This document shows, one piece after another, positions 56,793-64,000 of a stretch of DNA of 64,000 bases (the first letter of the stretch is position 1; each line of letters opens with the position of its first letter). The stretch is from Dyella sp. C11. Its GTDB lineage: Bacteria > Pseudomonadota > Gammaproteobacteria > Xanthomonadales > Rhodanobacteraceae. Location: contig NZ_QAVX01000011.1 of NCBI RefSeq assembly GCF_003121485.1, positions 62,001 to 126,000 on the forward strand, in the 5' to 3' direction. A program made the position numbers and the translations under genes. The notes below the pieces were generated by a model that did no database searches, was not told the DNA's origin, and saw nothing but the letters and a program-made list of their open reading frames with translations.

Positions 56793-58454
56793 GTGATCAT
56801 CGACTACTTGAATGGCACGCATCCCGAGGATGTGGAGGTAGATCTGTGCATCGTCGGCGCAGGCGCCGCGGGCATCGCCATCGCGCACAGCTTCATCGGC
56901 ACGTCCATCCGGGTCTGCCTGCTGGAAAGCGGTGGCCTGTCAGGTGAAGAGCGCAACCAGAGGCTGTACGAAGGCAGCTCCAGCGGCCACGTGGATTTCG
57001 ATCCCGGCACCTCGCGGATGCGCGTGTTCGGCGGCAGCTGCAATCTGTGGGGCGGCGGCTGCATCCCGCTCAGCACGGATGACCTCACGCCGCGCGACTG
57101 GGTACCCGACAGCGGCTGGCCCATCGGCTACGCCGACCTTGAGCCCTACTACGGACGCGCCCGCTCGTTCTGCCAGCTCGGCGACATCGACTTCACCGAA
57201 GGCACATTTACTGCGCCCACCGCACGCGGCGTGCTGCCATTCGACGAGGACAAGCTGATCAACCCGCTGTTCGCGCGTTGCGGCATCCTGTTTGGCGAGG
57301 CCTATCGCGACGCGCTGGACAGGGCTCCCAACGTCAAGGTGCTGCTGCACGCCAACCTGCTGGAACTGGCGCCGACCTCCGACGGCGTCCACGTACAGGA
57401 GGCCACTATTGGCTCGCTGGGCGGCCATCGCAACAAGGTCCATGCGCGCCACTACGTGCTTGCCTCCGGTGGCATCGAGAATGCCCGCCTGATGCTGCTG
57501 TCGGATTCGGTCGTCCCCGGTGGCCTCGGCAACGCGCACGATGTGGTCGGCCGCTATTTCATGGACCATCCCAGCGGCACGCTGGGCACGCTGACCTCCG
57601 ACGACTCCGATCGCGTCACGCGACCGTACGAGCGCCTTCGCGGGAAAAATGCCCCATCGTCGTTTCCGGAGATCGCGCTGTCGCACGAATACCAGCGCTC
57701 GCAGCGCATCCTCAACGGCCGCGTCCATCCTTTTGGCGTGGAGGCGCCGCTGCCACGCGGCATCCGGGCCTTGCGCGAATTGCGCACGGCCATGCGCAAG
57801 ACCGTTCAGGACGAAAACGCGCTGCTGGAAGCGCGGCTGTCCGAAGCCCTGCGCAATGCACCTGCCGGCGAAGTGATCGCCGCGCCGAGCAGCATCAGCC
57901 TTACCGCCCTGAAGCTTGGCCTCGGCATGGGCGATATCGCCAAGGCATTCGTGCACAAGCTGGCCGACCGGCCCGCCGTGAAGAACAGCCACGTCGAGCT
58001 GGTCGGCTATTTCGAGCAGGCACCCAATCCGGAAAGCCGCGTCACCCTGAGCGACGAAACCGACATCTTCTTCGGCCAGCGCAAGGTGTGCGTCGACTGG
58101 CGCCTGACGCCGCTGGACCATCACACCTACCGCACGTCAGCCAAGCTGTTCGGCGACGAGCTCGCGCGCTCGTGCCAAGGCCGCTTCGAGCTTTCGCCCT
58201 GGCTGGCCGATGAAAGCCGCAAGCCGGAAATCCACGGCACGGCGCACCACATCGGCACCACGCGCATGTCCGACGATCCCACCAAGGGCGTGGTCGACCG
58301 GGATTGCCGCGTGCACGGCATGGACAACCTGCACATTGCGGGCAGCTCGGTCTTCCCCACGGGCGGCTGGGCGTTCCCGACCTTCACCATCGTGGCCCTC
58401 AGCCTGCGCCTGGCCGATGAGCTGCGCATGTTGCTGACGGCCGGTTTTCTCTGA
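56793..58454 (+). CDS. GMC-family FAD-dependent oxidoreductase
   Basis: The 553-residue protein has the FAD-binding dinucleotide motif CIVGAGAAGIAIAHSF (about 19-34), FGGSCNLWGGGCIPLSTDDL (flavin-binding block, about 82), YVLASGGIENARLMLLS (about 225) and the C-terminal GMC domain: the conserved His in GTAHHIGTTRMSDDP and LHIAGSSVFPTGGWAFPTFTIVALSLRLADEL. In most GMC enzymes the second active-site residue is His or Asn in an NPT-type motif; here the position reads AFPT. The start is GTG with AGGGGG upstream. GMC proteins oxidise alcohols, sugars or sterols; the cluster suggests a sugar or lipid-linked substrate. Confidence 0.9.
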   Translation: MIIDYLNGTHPEDVEVDLCIVGAGAAGIAIAHSFIGTSIRVCLLESGGLSGEERNQRLYEGSSSGHVDFDPGTSRMRVFGGSCNLWGGGCIPLSTDDLTPRDWVPDSGWPIGYADLEPYYGRARSFCQLGDIDFTEGTFTAPTARGVLPFDEDKLINPLFARCGILFGEAYRDALDRAPNVKVLLHANLLELAPTSDGVHVQEATIGSLGGHRNKVHARHYVLASGGIENARLMLLSDSVVPGGLGNAHDVVGRYFMDHPSGTLGTLTSDDSDRVTRPYERLRGKNAPSSFPEIALSHEYQRSQRILNGRVHPFGVEAPLPRGIRALRELRTAMRKTVQDENALLEARLSEALRNAPAGEVIAAPSSISLTALKLGLGMGDIAKAFVHKLADRPAVKNSHVELVGYFEQAPNPESRVTLSDETDIFFGQRKVCVDWRLTPLDHHTYRTSAKLFGDELARSCQGRFELSPWLADESRKPEIHGTAHHIGTTRMSDDPTKGVVDRDCRVHGMDNLHIAGSSVFPTGGWAFPTFTIVALSLRLADELRMLLTAGFL

Positions 58455-58474
58455 CCCCTGCGCGAGGCGACGGA

Positions 58475-59230
58475 ATGCACGCGGCCATGCTGACGCAAGC
58501 GAATTCATCCCGCTTTACCCACCGTGCGGCTGCGGCATTGCGGGCCTGTGGATTCATCCCACCCACGGGTAACGAAGCCCGCGTGATCGTGTTCGACAGC
58601 GCGCCGTGGTGGCCCTTGCGGCATGAAGCAGCCTCCATGTTGTCGTCGTCGGAGACAAGCCGGGCAGCACGCTTCCGTCACGCGCTGGACCATGACACCT
58701 ATGTCATCGCCCATGCCTTCTGGCGTGTATCGCTTGGCCTGGCGTTGCACGCCGATCCGGCGCAGATCGCCTTCTCGCGTTCGCCCGAAGGGCAACCCCA
58801 ACTGCCTGGCACGGGCATGTCCACCAGCCTCAGCCACAGCGGAACCATGGTCGCCATTGCCATGGCGCGCGGTGCCGCCGTTGGCGTGGATATCGAAGGA
58901 TTCCCCGCGCGGACGAACCTGCAGGACATCGCCGGCGTGCTCTGCACGGCCGGCGAAACGACGGCCATATCCCTGCTCGATGGCGAAGCGCGTACGCGTG
59001 CATTGCTTGAGCTGTGGACCCGCAAGGAAGCCCTGCTCAAGGCGTTTGGCGTGGGTCTTCGCGTGGCGCCGGCAAGCATCCAGGCCGCGGTTGGCGTGCC
59101 TGTCGCCGCACCGCCCGACGCCGCATGCAAGCCGCCCTGTCGTGTACACCCGCTCACCATGCCGGTGGGCTGGCTGGGCGCGGTGGCACTTTCCGAGGAC
59201 GTGGCCGGCCATACGTTCCACCACGTCTGA
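58475..59230 (+). CDS. 4'-phosphopantetheinyl transferase, Sfp type
   Basis: Transfers phosphopantetheine from CoA to a carrier protein serine. The 251-residue protein has the family signatures TSLSHSGTMVAIAMARGAAVGVDIE (about 113-138, with the Mg-binding Asp/Glu) and LLELWTRKEALLKAFGVGL (about 168-186, the W-x-x-KEA-x-x-K motif). Length fits the Sfp/HetI group rather than AcpS. A GAGG site precedes the ATG, and the gene starts 20 bases after the GMC gene, so the two are co-transcribed. No acyl or peptidyl carrier protein gene is visible in the window, so the target is unknown. Confidence 0.9.
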   Translation: MHAAMLTQANSSRFTHRAAAALRACGFIPPTGNEARVIVFDSAPWWPLRHEAASMLSSSETSRAARFRHALDHDTYVIAHAFWRVSLGLALHADPAQIAFSRSPEGQPQLPGTGMSTSLSHSGTMVAIAMARGAAVGVDIEGFPARTNLQDIAGVLCTAGETTAISLLDGEARTRALLELWTRKEALLKAFGVGLRVAPASIQAAVGVPVAAPPDAACKPPCRVHPLTMPVGWLGAVALSEDVAGHTFHHV

Positions 59231-59532
59231 GCGCCTTCCCGGCGTCGTCCCTCCGTCGCCCATCGCGTATCGCTGCCCGAAAAGGCGACCGATAACTTCA
59301 CGCAAATGGACGTCCAGACCCGATCTGGAACAGTCCTCCGCGCGCGTCGTTTTTACGGTTACATCGATCGCCCTTTCCACCTGCGCACATGGCCAGATGT
59401 AACACCCCTGAGACAGCCGAACAGGCTGTGCCGCCGGTCTTCCGTAAGTAGCATCGACACACACGGAGCACGCGCGATAGCCTCATTTACGCCATGGGAC
59501 ATGGCCTCATCTTGGGGAAGTAGGGGGATCGG
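59231..59532. other. Upstream region of the priming sugar transferase gene
   Basis: About 300 bases without a gene. It contains several short hairpins: CCAGA/TCTGG (59315-59329), CAGCC/GGCTG (near 59414-59428) and GCCATG/CATGGC (near 59492-59506), and a strong AGGGGG ribosome-binding site before the next ATG. This suggests an independent transcript start for the sugar transferase. Confidence 0.4.
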
Positions 59533-60933
59533 ATGCTACGTTTTCTGCGCCGGCAATCCATGCGTTGGCTAGCACTGCTCGGCTTCTGCGAGCTGCTGTT
59601 GCTGGCGATGTCGCTCACCCTTGCCACCTATATCCGCTACGGTCGCAGCCCGGACGAACTCGCCGAGTTCACGGTGCACCTGCCCGAGCGCTCGCTGGTT
59701 TTCGCCGTCATCATCATCATCGGCATGGTGGCACTCGGGCAGTACCAGGCACATATCCGCATGACGCGTTTCGGGCTAGTGGCACGCCAGTTCGTGGCAT
59801 TCGTGCTCGGCGGCATCCTGCTGGTGGTCGGTTACTACGTGGTACCGCAGGCCTATGTCGGCCGAGGCGTGCTGGCCATCGCACTGATCATCGGCTTCCT
59901 GCTGGTGCTCGGCCTGCGCATGCTGTTCCTCCAGCTGGTGGAAGTGGAGGCGCTGAAGCGCCGCGTACTGATACTTGGCGCCGGCAACCGCGCGGCGCAG
60001 ATCCACAACCAGATGCGTCGCCGCACCGACCGTCGCGGCTTCTGCGTGGTGGGCTACATACCGCACGCGAACGAAACAATAGCGGTGCCCGAAGAACACC
60101 TGATCCGCACCATGCTGCCCTTGCACGCGCTGGTGCAGCGCGAACAGATTGACGAAGTGGTGGTGGGCGTGGACGACCGTCGCGGCCACCTGCCCATGGA
60201 TGACCTGCTCGAATGCCGCCAGATCGGCATTACCATCACCGACCTCACCTCGTTCTTCGAGCGCGAGTCCGGCCGCCTGCAGATCACCTTCCTGGACCCG
60301 TCATGGCTGGTGTTCTCCGGCGGTTTCAACGGCACACCGCTGCGCCAGCTCAGCAAGCGCTGCTTCGATATCGGCGCGGCATCACTGCTGCTGGTGCTGT
60401 GCTGGCCGCTGATGCTGCTGGAAGCACTTGCCATCACCATCGAGTCGGGCATCGGCCAACCCATCCTCTATCGGCAGGAACGCGTTGGCGCGCATGGCGC
60501 CACTTTCCAGCTGATGAAATTCCGCAGCATGCGTACCGATGCCGAACGCGATGGCGTGGCGCGCTGGGCGTCGAAGAACGACGATCGCGTGACGCGCGTC
60601 GGCCGCATCAGCCGCAAGCTGCGCATCGACGAGTTGCCGCAACTGTGGAACGTGCTGAAGGGCGACATGAGCATCGTGGGGCCCCGGCCCGAGCGTCCCC
60701 AGTTCGTCGCCGACCTGGCAACGCAGATCCGCTACTACAGCCTGCGACACTCCCTGAAACCGGGGCTCGCCGGCTGGGCGCAGCTGAGCTACCCCTACGG
60801 CGCCACCGTCGAGGAAGCCGCCGAAAAGCTCAAGTACGACCTGTTCTACGTGAAAAACCACAACCTCATGCTGGACATGCTGATTCTTATCCAGACCGTG
60901 GAAGTGGTGTTGTTCGGACGCGGCGCACGCTAA
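59533..60933 (+). CDS. Exopolysaccharide priming glycosyl-1-phosphate transferase (EpsB/GumD-like)
   Basis: Inner-membrane polyisoprenyl-phosphate hexose-1-phosphate transferase that starts repeat-unit assembly on undecaprenyl phosphate. The 466-residue protein has four N-terminal membrane segments (about 12-32, 53-70, 86-108, 113-135), a Rossmann-like domain (about 145-250, KRRVLILGAGNRAAQI), a fifth segment (about 283-305) and the C-terminal catalytic bac_transf domain: PILYRQERVGAHGATFQLMKFRSM, RKLRIDELPQLWNVLKGDMSIVGPRPERP and LKPGLAGWAQL. The N-terminal and central features resemble the sugar transferases associated with PEP-CTERM/exosortase-type EPS loci. No Wzx/Wzy genes are in the window. 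Confidence 0.92.
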   Translation: MLRFLRRQSMRWLALLGFCELLLLAMSLTLATYIRYGRSPDELAEFTVHLPERSLVFAVIIIIGMVALGQYQAHIRMTRFGLVARQFVAFVLGGILLVVGYYVVPQAYVGRGVLAIALIIGFLLVLGLRMLFLQLVEVEALKRRVLILGAGNRAAQIHNQMRRRTDRRGFCVVGYIPHANETIAVPEEHLIRTMLPLHALVQREQIDEVVVGVDDRRGHLPMDDLLECRQIGITITDLTSFFERESGRLQITFLDPSWLVFSGGFNGTPLRQLSKRCFDIGAASLLLVLCWPLMLLEALAITIESGIGQPILYRQERVGAHGATFQLMKFRSMRTDAERDGVARWASKNDDRVTRVGRISRKLRIDELPQLWNVLKGDMSIVGPRPERPQFVADLATQIRYYSLRHSLKPGLAGWAQLSYPYGATVEEAAEKLKYDLFYVKNHNLMLDMLILIQTVEVVLFGRGAR

Positions 60934-61038
60934 GAGACACTGACTGCACCGGCCGCCGGGTGGTGGAAGCGCGCGCGGTAGCCTGACCTACCTTCAGGCA
61001 ACCAGCGGCAGCCGCCTGGCGACCGGTGCAGTCGTGCA

Positions 61039-61770
61039 TCAACGCGCAGATCGTGCCTCGGTATGCAGCGGCCGCAATGGTGAGCTGTGCCACTCCACCA
61101 CCTCATCGTGGTCGAAGCGAATCCACGACGGACCGTACTCCCAGAGTTCGCCATGCACGGCCAGCGGCTCGCCTTCCACGGCGCGCACGTCGTCGGGCGA
61201 CATGCCCGCATGCAGCATCACCGGATCGGCCGTCGCCTCGTGTGACACGCTGCCTGTGCCGGCCTGCGCGGAGACGTCGCCTTCGTCGGATGTGGCCAAT
61301 GACGACAACGAAGCCGCATGCCAGGCCCAGCCGAGCGTGCCCAGCGCCAAGATGACCAGCACAACGGCCAATCGCCCGTGCGAGCGAGACGATCCAGCGG
61401 CTTCCGTACTGCCCGCCTGTGACTGATAGTTACTGCTGGTGCTGCCGCGTCGGGAGGCAAACGGATCGGGCATTTCGCGCACCACGTCAGACATGGCACG
61501 CCCCTCGGAAGGCACGGCAGCCGACCCCGTATTCGGCGCACCAGGAAGGCGTCCGTAGCGTCGGTGAAAATCCATCGCGGCGCCGTACTGTGCGGTGAGT
61601 CGCTGCAAGCGGGACGCCGCACGCACATCCACGGGACGCCCCTGCTGGCGGTCAGGATGCAGCGCGGCGACATGGCGCCGGTACGCCTGCTTGAGCTCTT
61701 CCAGGCCGCATCCGGGATTCAGCCCGAGCCGCCGGTAGAGATCGAGAAAATCGGTTTCGTGCGCCACCAC
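61039..61770 (-). CDS. J-domain protein with a single membrane segment
   Basis: About 243 residues. An N-terminal J domain (about 5-70) reads DFLDLYRRLGLNPGCGLEELKQAYRRHVAALHPDRQ with the HPD motif intact, so it can stimulate an Hsp70. A low-complexity stretch, one transmembrane segment (about 135-153, LAVVLVILALGTLGWAWHA) and a C-terminal domain follow; the last contains MLHAGMSPDDVRAVEGEPLAVHGELWEYGPSWIRF, similar in style to SmpA/BamE-type modules. The start is a GTG (one of two adjacent) downstream of a GGGGG stretch; longer frames run antisense into the divergent secreted-protein gene and are unlikely. It is convergent with the sugar transferase gene. Confidence 0.78.
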   Translation of the reverse strand: MVAHETDFLDLYRRLGLNPGCGLEELKQAYRRHVAALHPDRQQGRPVDVRAASRLQRLTAQYGAAMDFHRRYGRLPGAPNTGSAAVPSEGRAMSDVVREMPDPFASRRGSTSSNYQSQAGSTEAAGSSRSHGRLAVVLVILALGTLGWAWHAASLSSLATSDEGDVSAQAGTGSVSHEATADPVMLHAGMSPDDVRAVEGEPLAVHGELWEYGPSWIRFDHDEVVEWHSSPLRPLHTEARSAR

Positions 61771-61934
61771 CGCCCCCAACCATGACGTCGAACCTTTACG
61801 GCGCCAGGTCGGCACGAACGCCTCGCCAGCGGAGAGTGCTACATCGTTTGGCCGTCCATTTGGCGGTCCAAACGAGCTTGACACGACCCAACCCGAATCA
61901 CAATATCGCGCCAATGCGACAGGAGAATGCACCC

Positions 61935-62795
61935 ATGCGCCTCGGTTTCTCCTTGCCCACTTGCCGCAACCCAGCCTCGCGACTTATGCCGCTTGCCGCG
62001 CTGCTTGCCTTCGCCCTGCCCGCCTGCGCGGCCGCCTCCATCTTCGACGTCGTGCCGGCTATGCAGCAGACACCACCCACGCTTGGTTCGCATACCCTTC
62101 TTACCCAATCGGAAGGTGACGGCAGCTCGCCGGCCGTGACTTCGTCGATGCACACGCAGGACACCGGAAGTTCGCTGCTCGTGCTTGTTGCCGGCCATGC
62201 CGACAACGACGCCGAACCCACCGACAGCTTCGCCAACACATGGAAACGCGTGGGCGAACCCGTGGTCTACAACGGCTACGACGGGCGATTCAATGCGCGT
62301 GCCTATATTGCGATCGGCGCGCGCGGCGGCAAGCATCACACCGTGCAGGTGGTGAAAGCAGGCTCGCCGAATGGCGAAATCTCCATACCATTCATCGAAA
62401 TTGCACACGCCGGCAAACTGCAGGATGTCGCGCAGAACTACCCCACGCCTGGCGTGGCGGCGCGCGCCGCCAACAAGCTGGCACGCGCGTGGCAAGGCAT
62501 GGTGGGCAGCCCGGACAGCACGAGCACGCTGCTTACCAGCGGCACCGTGACCACCACCGGTCCGGCAACCCTGGTGGCGGTATGGCTGGGCGATGCCTAT
62601 ATCTACTCCATGTCCGCTGTTCCCGGCGATGGCTTCAAGGTGATCGACAGCTACCTGCAGCTGCCGCCGAACAGTGGCGTGCAATGCGCCGTGGCCATCA
62701 AGGAAGTGTCGCAGGCCGGCACTTATTCAGTGACATGGAACGGCACGCCCGCGCAGGGCGCCATCCTCTGGCTGTTCGCTTTCCAGGCGCCCTGA
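61935..62795 (+). CDS. Secreted protein of unknown function
   Basis: I do not recognise the family. The 286-residue precursor has a signal peptide (MRLGFSLPTCRNPASRLMPLAALLAFALPACAAA; the cysteine near the end of the hydrophobic core could also allow lipidation, but the context LPAC is imperfect). The mature part is rich in Ser, Thr, Gly and Ala with alternating strands (SSLLVLVAGHADNDAEPTDSFANTWKRVG, GPATLVAVWLGDAYIYSMS, GTYSVTWNGTPAQGAILWLFAFQ), suggesting a beta-sandwich. AGGAGA ribosome-binding site. It lies within the polysaccharide cluster and may be a surface or matrix protein. Confidence 0.75.
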   Translation: MRLGFSLPTCRNPASRLMPLAALLAFALPACAAASIFDVVPAMQQTPPTLGSHTLLTQSEGDGSSPAVTSSMHTQDTGSSLLVLVAGHADNDAEPTDSFANTWKRVGEPVVYNGYDGRFNARAYIAIGARGGKHHTVQVVKAGSPNGEISIPFIEIAHAGKLQDVAQNYPTPGVAARAANKLARAWQGMVGSPDSTSTLLTSGTVTTTGPATLVAVWLGDAYIYSMSAVPGDGFKVIDSYLQLPPNSGVQCAVAIKEVSQAGTYSVTWNGTPAQGAILWLFAFQAP

Positions 62796-63174
62796 CGGCG
62801 CGCGCATCGCGCACCTGTTACATCCCTGTATCACTTTTCCCGGCGCGTCCCCGCGCCCTGCGACTGGCTGTCATGACAGCGCGCCGCAGCTACCCCTAAC
62901 AGCCTATTTCGTCGGCGCTGCCGCACGTAATTCGTTGCGGCTTTCTGCTGCTTAGGGCGTATTCACACAAAAACGGCCGAGACGGAGACTAACCACGTTC
63001 CGATGTATCACCGAGGTTGCACGGCAACCCATTGGAACGCGGCTCCGGGGGATGGCGCCATCAAGACGCGAACGGGTCGGCGACGACTCGCGCTGCTGAA
63101 ACAGCGATCGTCGGCCACCGGACGGATAAGACGTCGCTGCCATGCGAACCACGCTTGTTCAGGGGGATGAAACC
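62796..63174. other. Long, highly structured leader region before the cupin gene
   Basis: About 380 bases without a credible gene. The last 180 bases can fold into several successive stems: CGTTCCGATG/CATTGGAACG (62996-63039, one G-U) enclosing GGTTGC/GCAACC (63015-63029); GATGGC/GCCATC (63051-63062); and CGACGA/TCGTCG with inner GCTG/CAGC (63081-63113). A small Arg-rich frame (63003-63173) exists but has no ribosome-binding site. Confidence 0.5.
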
Positions 63175-64000
63175 ATGAACGCCGAAGCTGGCCGTCTCAT
63201 CGAGGTGGACTGGGATCACTTTGACCCGTGGCGCATCCAGGGTGTTCGCCACGGGCTCATGAGTCACCCGCTCCTGAAACTTCCCGCGCTGATGAACCTG
63301 AGCAAGCGGCTTGAAGCGCGCGGTCGCGTGCGTACGCACAGCAACGACGCCACGCCGGGCACGCCGTTCAATACCGCACCCAAGCTGCACCCCAATCGCA
63401 TGTCGGCCGCCAGCACGCTCGAGCAGATCGAAAAGGCCAGGGCCTGGATGTCGCTGTTGAACGTGCAGACCGACGAGGTTTACCGCACGCTTGTCGACGA
63501 CGTGTTGAACGACATCAAGCCCGCCATCGACCGCGTCGATCCGGGCATGTGCTACCGCGGTGGCTGGATCTTCATCACCTCTCCCAACACGGTGACGCCG
63601 TTCCATTTCGACAAGGAACACAACTTCATCCTGCAGGTGAGTGGCCGCAAGACCATCTACGTGTGGGATCACCGCGACACCGTGGCAGCCAGCGAGAAAG
63701 CACGCGACCGTTTCCACGCCTGCCACGAGCGCGACCGCCTGCAGTGGGCCGAGGAACTGCGTGAGCGCGCCACCGTGTTCCATCTCGAACCCGGGCAAGG
63801 TGCCTACATGCCGTCCACCAGCCCGCACATGGTGGAGAACGGCGACAACGCGTCCATCACCATCAGCTTCACCTACTACACCGACGCCACCCGTCGCGAC
63901 AGCCTGCTCCACGCCGTGCACGAACGCCTGCGTGCCTGGGGCATCGAACCGGCGGCGGTGGGCCAGCGCCCCGTCATCGACTCGCTTCTCCACGCGGGCT
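63175..64000 (+). CDS. Cupin-like / JmjC-type oxygenase (3' end cut by the window edge)
   Basis: Runs off the right edge; 275 codons are visible. The translation starts MNAEAGRLIEVDWDHFDPWRIQGVRHGLMSHPLLK. The central part has the cupin-like dioxygenase layout: GGWIFITSPNTVTPFHFDKEHNFILQVSGRKTIYVWD, where HFD supplies the HxD metal ligands, and later LEPGQGAYMPSTSPHMVENGD, where SPHMV supplies the distal His. This suggests an Fe(II)/2-oxoglutarate-dependent oxygenase of the JmjC/cupin_8 class. The substrate (protein, lipid or sugar) is unknown. GGGGGATG-type ribosome-binding site. It follows the secreted-protein gene after a long structured leader. Confidence 0.82.
   Translation, partial: MNAEAGRLIEVDWDHFDPWRIQGVRHGLMSHPLLKLPALMNLSKRLEARGRVRTHSNDATPGTPFNTAPKLHPNRMSAASTLEQIEKARAWMSLLNVQTDEVYRTLVDDVLNDIKPAIDRVDPGMCYRGGWIFITSPNTVTPFHFDKEHNFILQVSGRKTIYVWDHRDTVAASEKARDRFHACHERDRLQWAEELRERATVFHLEPGQGAYMPSTSPHMVENGDNASITISFTYYTDATRRDSLLHAVHERLRAWGIEPAAVGQRPVIDSLLHAG

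Noticed and set aside
63000-63060. Resemblance to a GEMM c-di-GMP riboswitch (GCACGGCAACCC, then GGAACGCGGCTCCGG)
   Set aside because: Key conserved GEMM stretches such as the GGGACGCAAAGCC core are missing, so only the general claim of a structured leader is kept.
63003-63173. Small Arg-rich ORF in the leader of the cupin gene
   Set aside because: No ribosome-binding site, odd composition, and it overlaps the predicted stems.

Overview
The window is a gene-dense stretch of a high-GC gammaproteobacterial chromosome. Gene content and order (rpoE-rseA-mucD without rseB; lepA-lepB-DUF4845-rnc-era-recO; tig-clpP-clpX-lon-hup-tRNA-Val-tRNA-Asp-ppiD; the gloB/mltD locus divergent from rnhA-dnaQ) fit the Xanthomonadales, most likely the Rhodanobacteraceae (Dyella/Luteibacter/Rhodanobacter type). 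This placement is inference from synteny and protein character, not from a database search. I saw no insertion sequence, prophage, CRISPR array or rRNA operon.

Left part (1-22 kb), mostly minus strand: a nucleotide-salvage and cell-wall recycling operon (CYTH phosphatase, nagZ, hpt, MTIP phosphorylase, with rlmD upstream); a ydbH-type intermembrane lipid-transport pair with a merged YnbE/YdbL lipoprotein; a receiver-Hpt protein; the lepA-to-recO operon; the sigma-E operon rpoE-rseA-mucD with a good autoregulatory promoter; a GAF-GGDEF-EAL c-di-GMP protein with an unknown partner; and a FadB-like multifunctional beta-oxidation enzyme.

Middle part (22-41 kb): slyX and ugd (UDP-glucuronate); an FkpA-type prolyl isomerase; a CPA2 antiporter; a tRNA-Ala/Glu/Asp operon with a clear promoter and terminator; ppsR divergent from ppsA (gluconeogenesis switch); a second signal peptidase I; tRNA-Ser followed by a remarkable array of inverted repeats; a PP2C phosphatase; dnaQ/rnhA/methyltransferase divergent from gloB/mltD; and ppiD with tRNA-Asp and tRNA-Val.

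Right-middle (41-53 kb): the protein quality-control block hup, lon, clpX, clpP, tig; tRNA-Leu; a membrane-anchored SUMF1-like protein lacking the catalytic cysteines; RNase D; an orphan tRNA-Ala(CGC) with an unusual T loop; an RhtA-like exporter; a DUF2076 protein; and a Sel1-repeat protein.

Right edge (54-64 kb), plus strand: the beginning of a probable envelope/exopolysaccharide accessory cluster. It holds a TviB-type UDP-sugar dehydrogenase, a UDP-glucuronate 4-epimerase, a GMC oxidoreductase, a 4'-phosphopantetheinyl transferase, an EpsB/GumD-type priming sugar transferase, a secreted protein of unknown function, and a cupin/JmjC-like oxygenase preceded by a strongly structured leader. 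A J-domain membrane protein lies on the opposite strand. The cluster continues past the window and is the most likely place for undescribed biology. With ugd at 23 kb, the window encodes conversion of UDP-glucose to UDP-glucuronate and UDP-galacturonate, plus probably an N-acetylated uronate donor.
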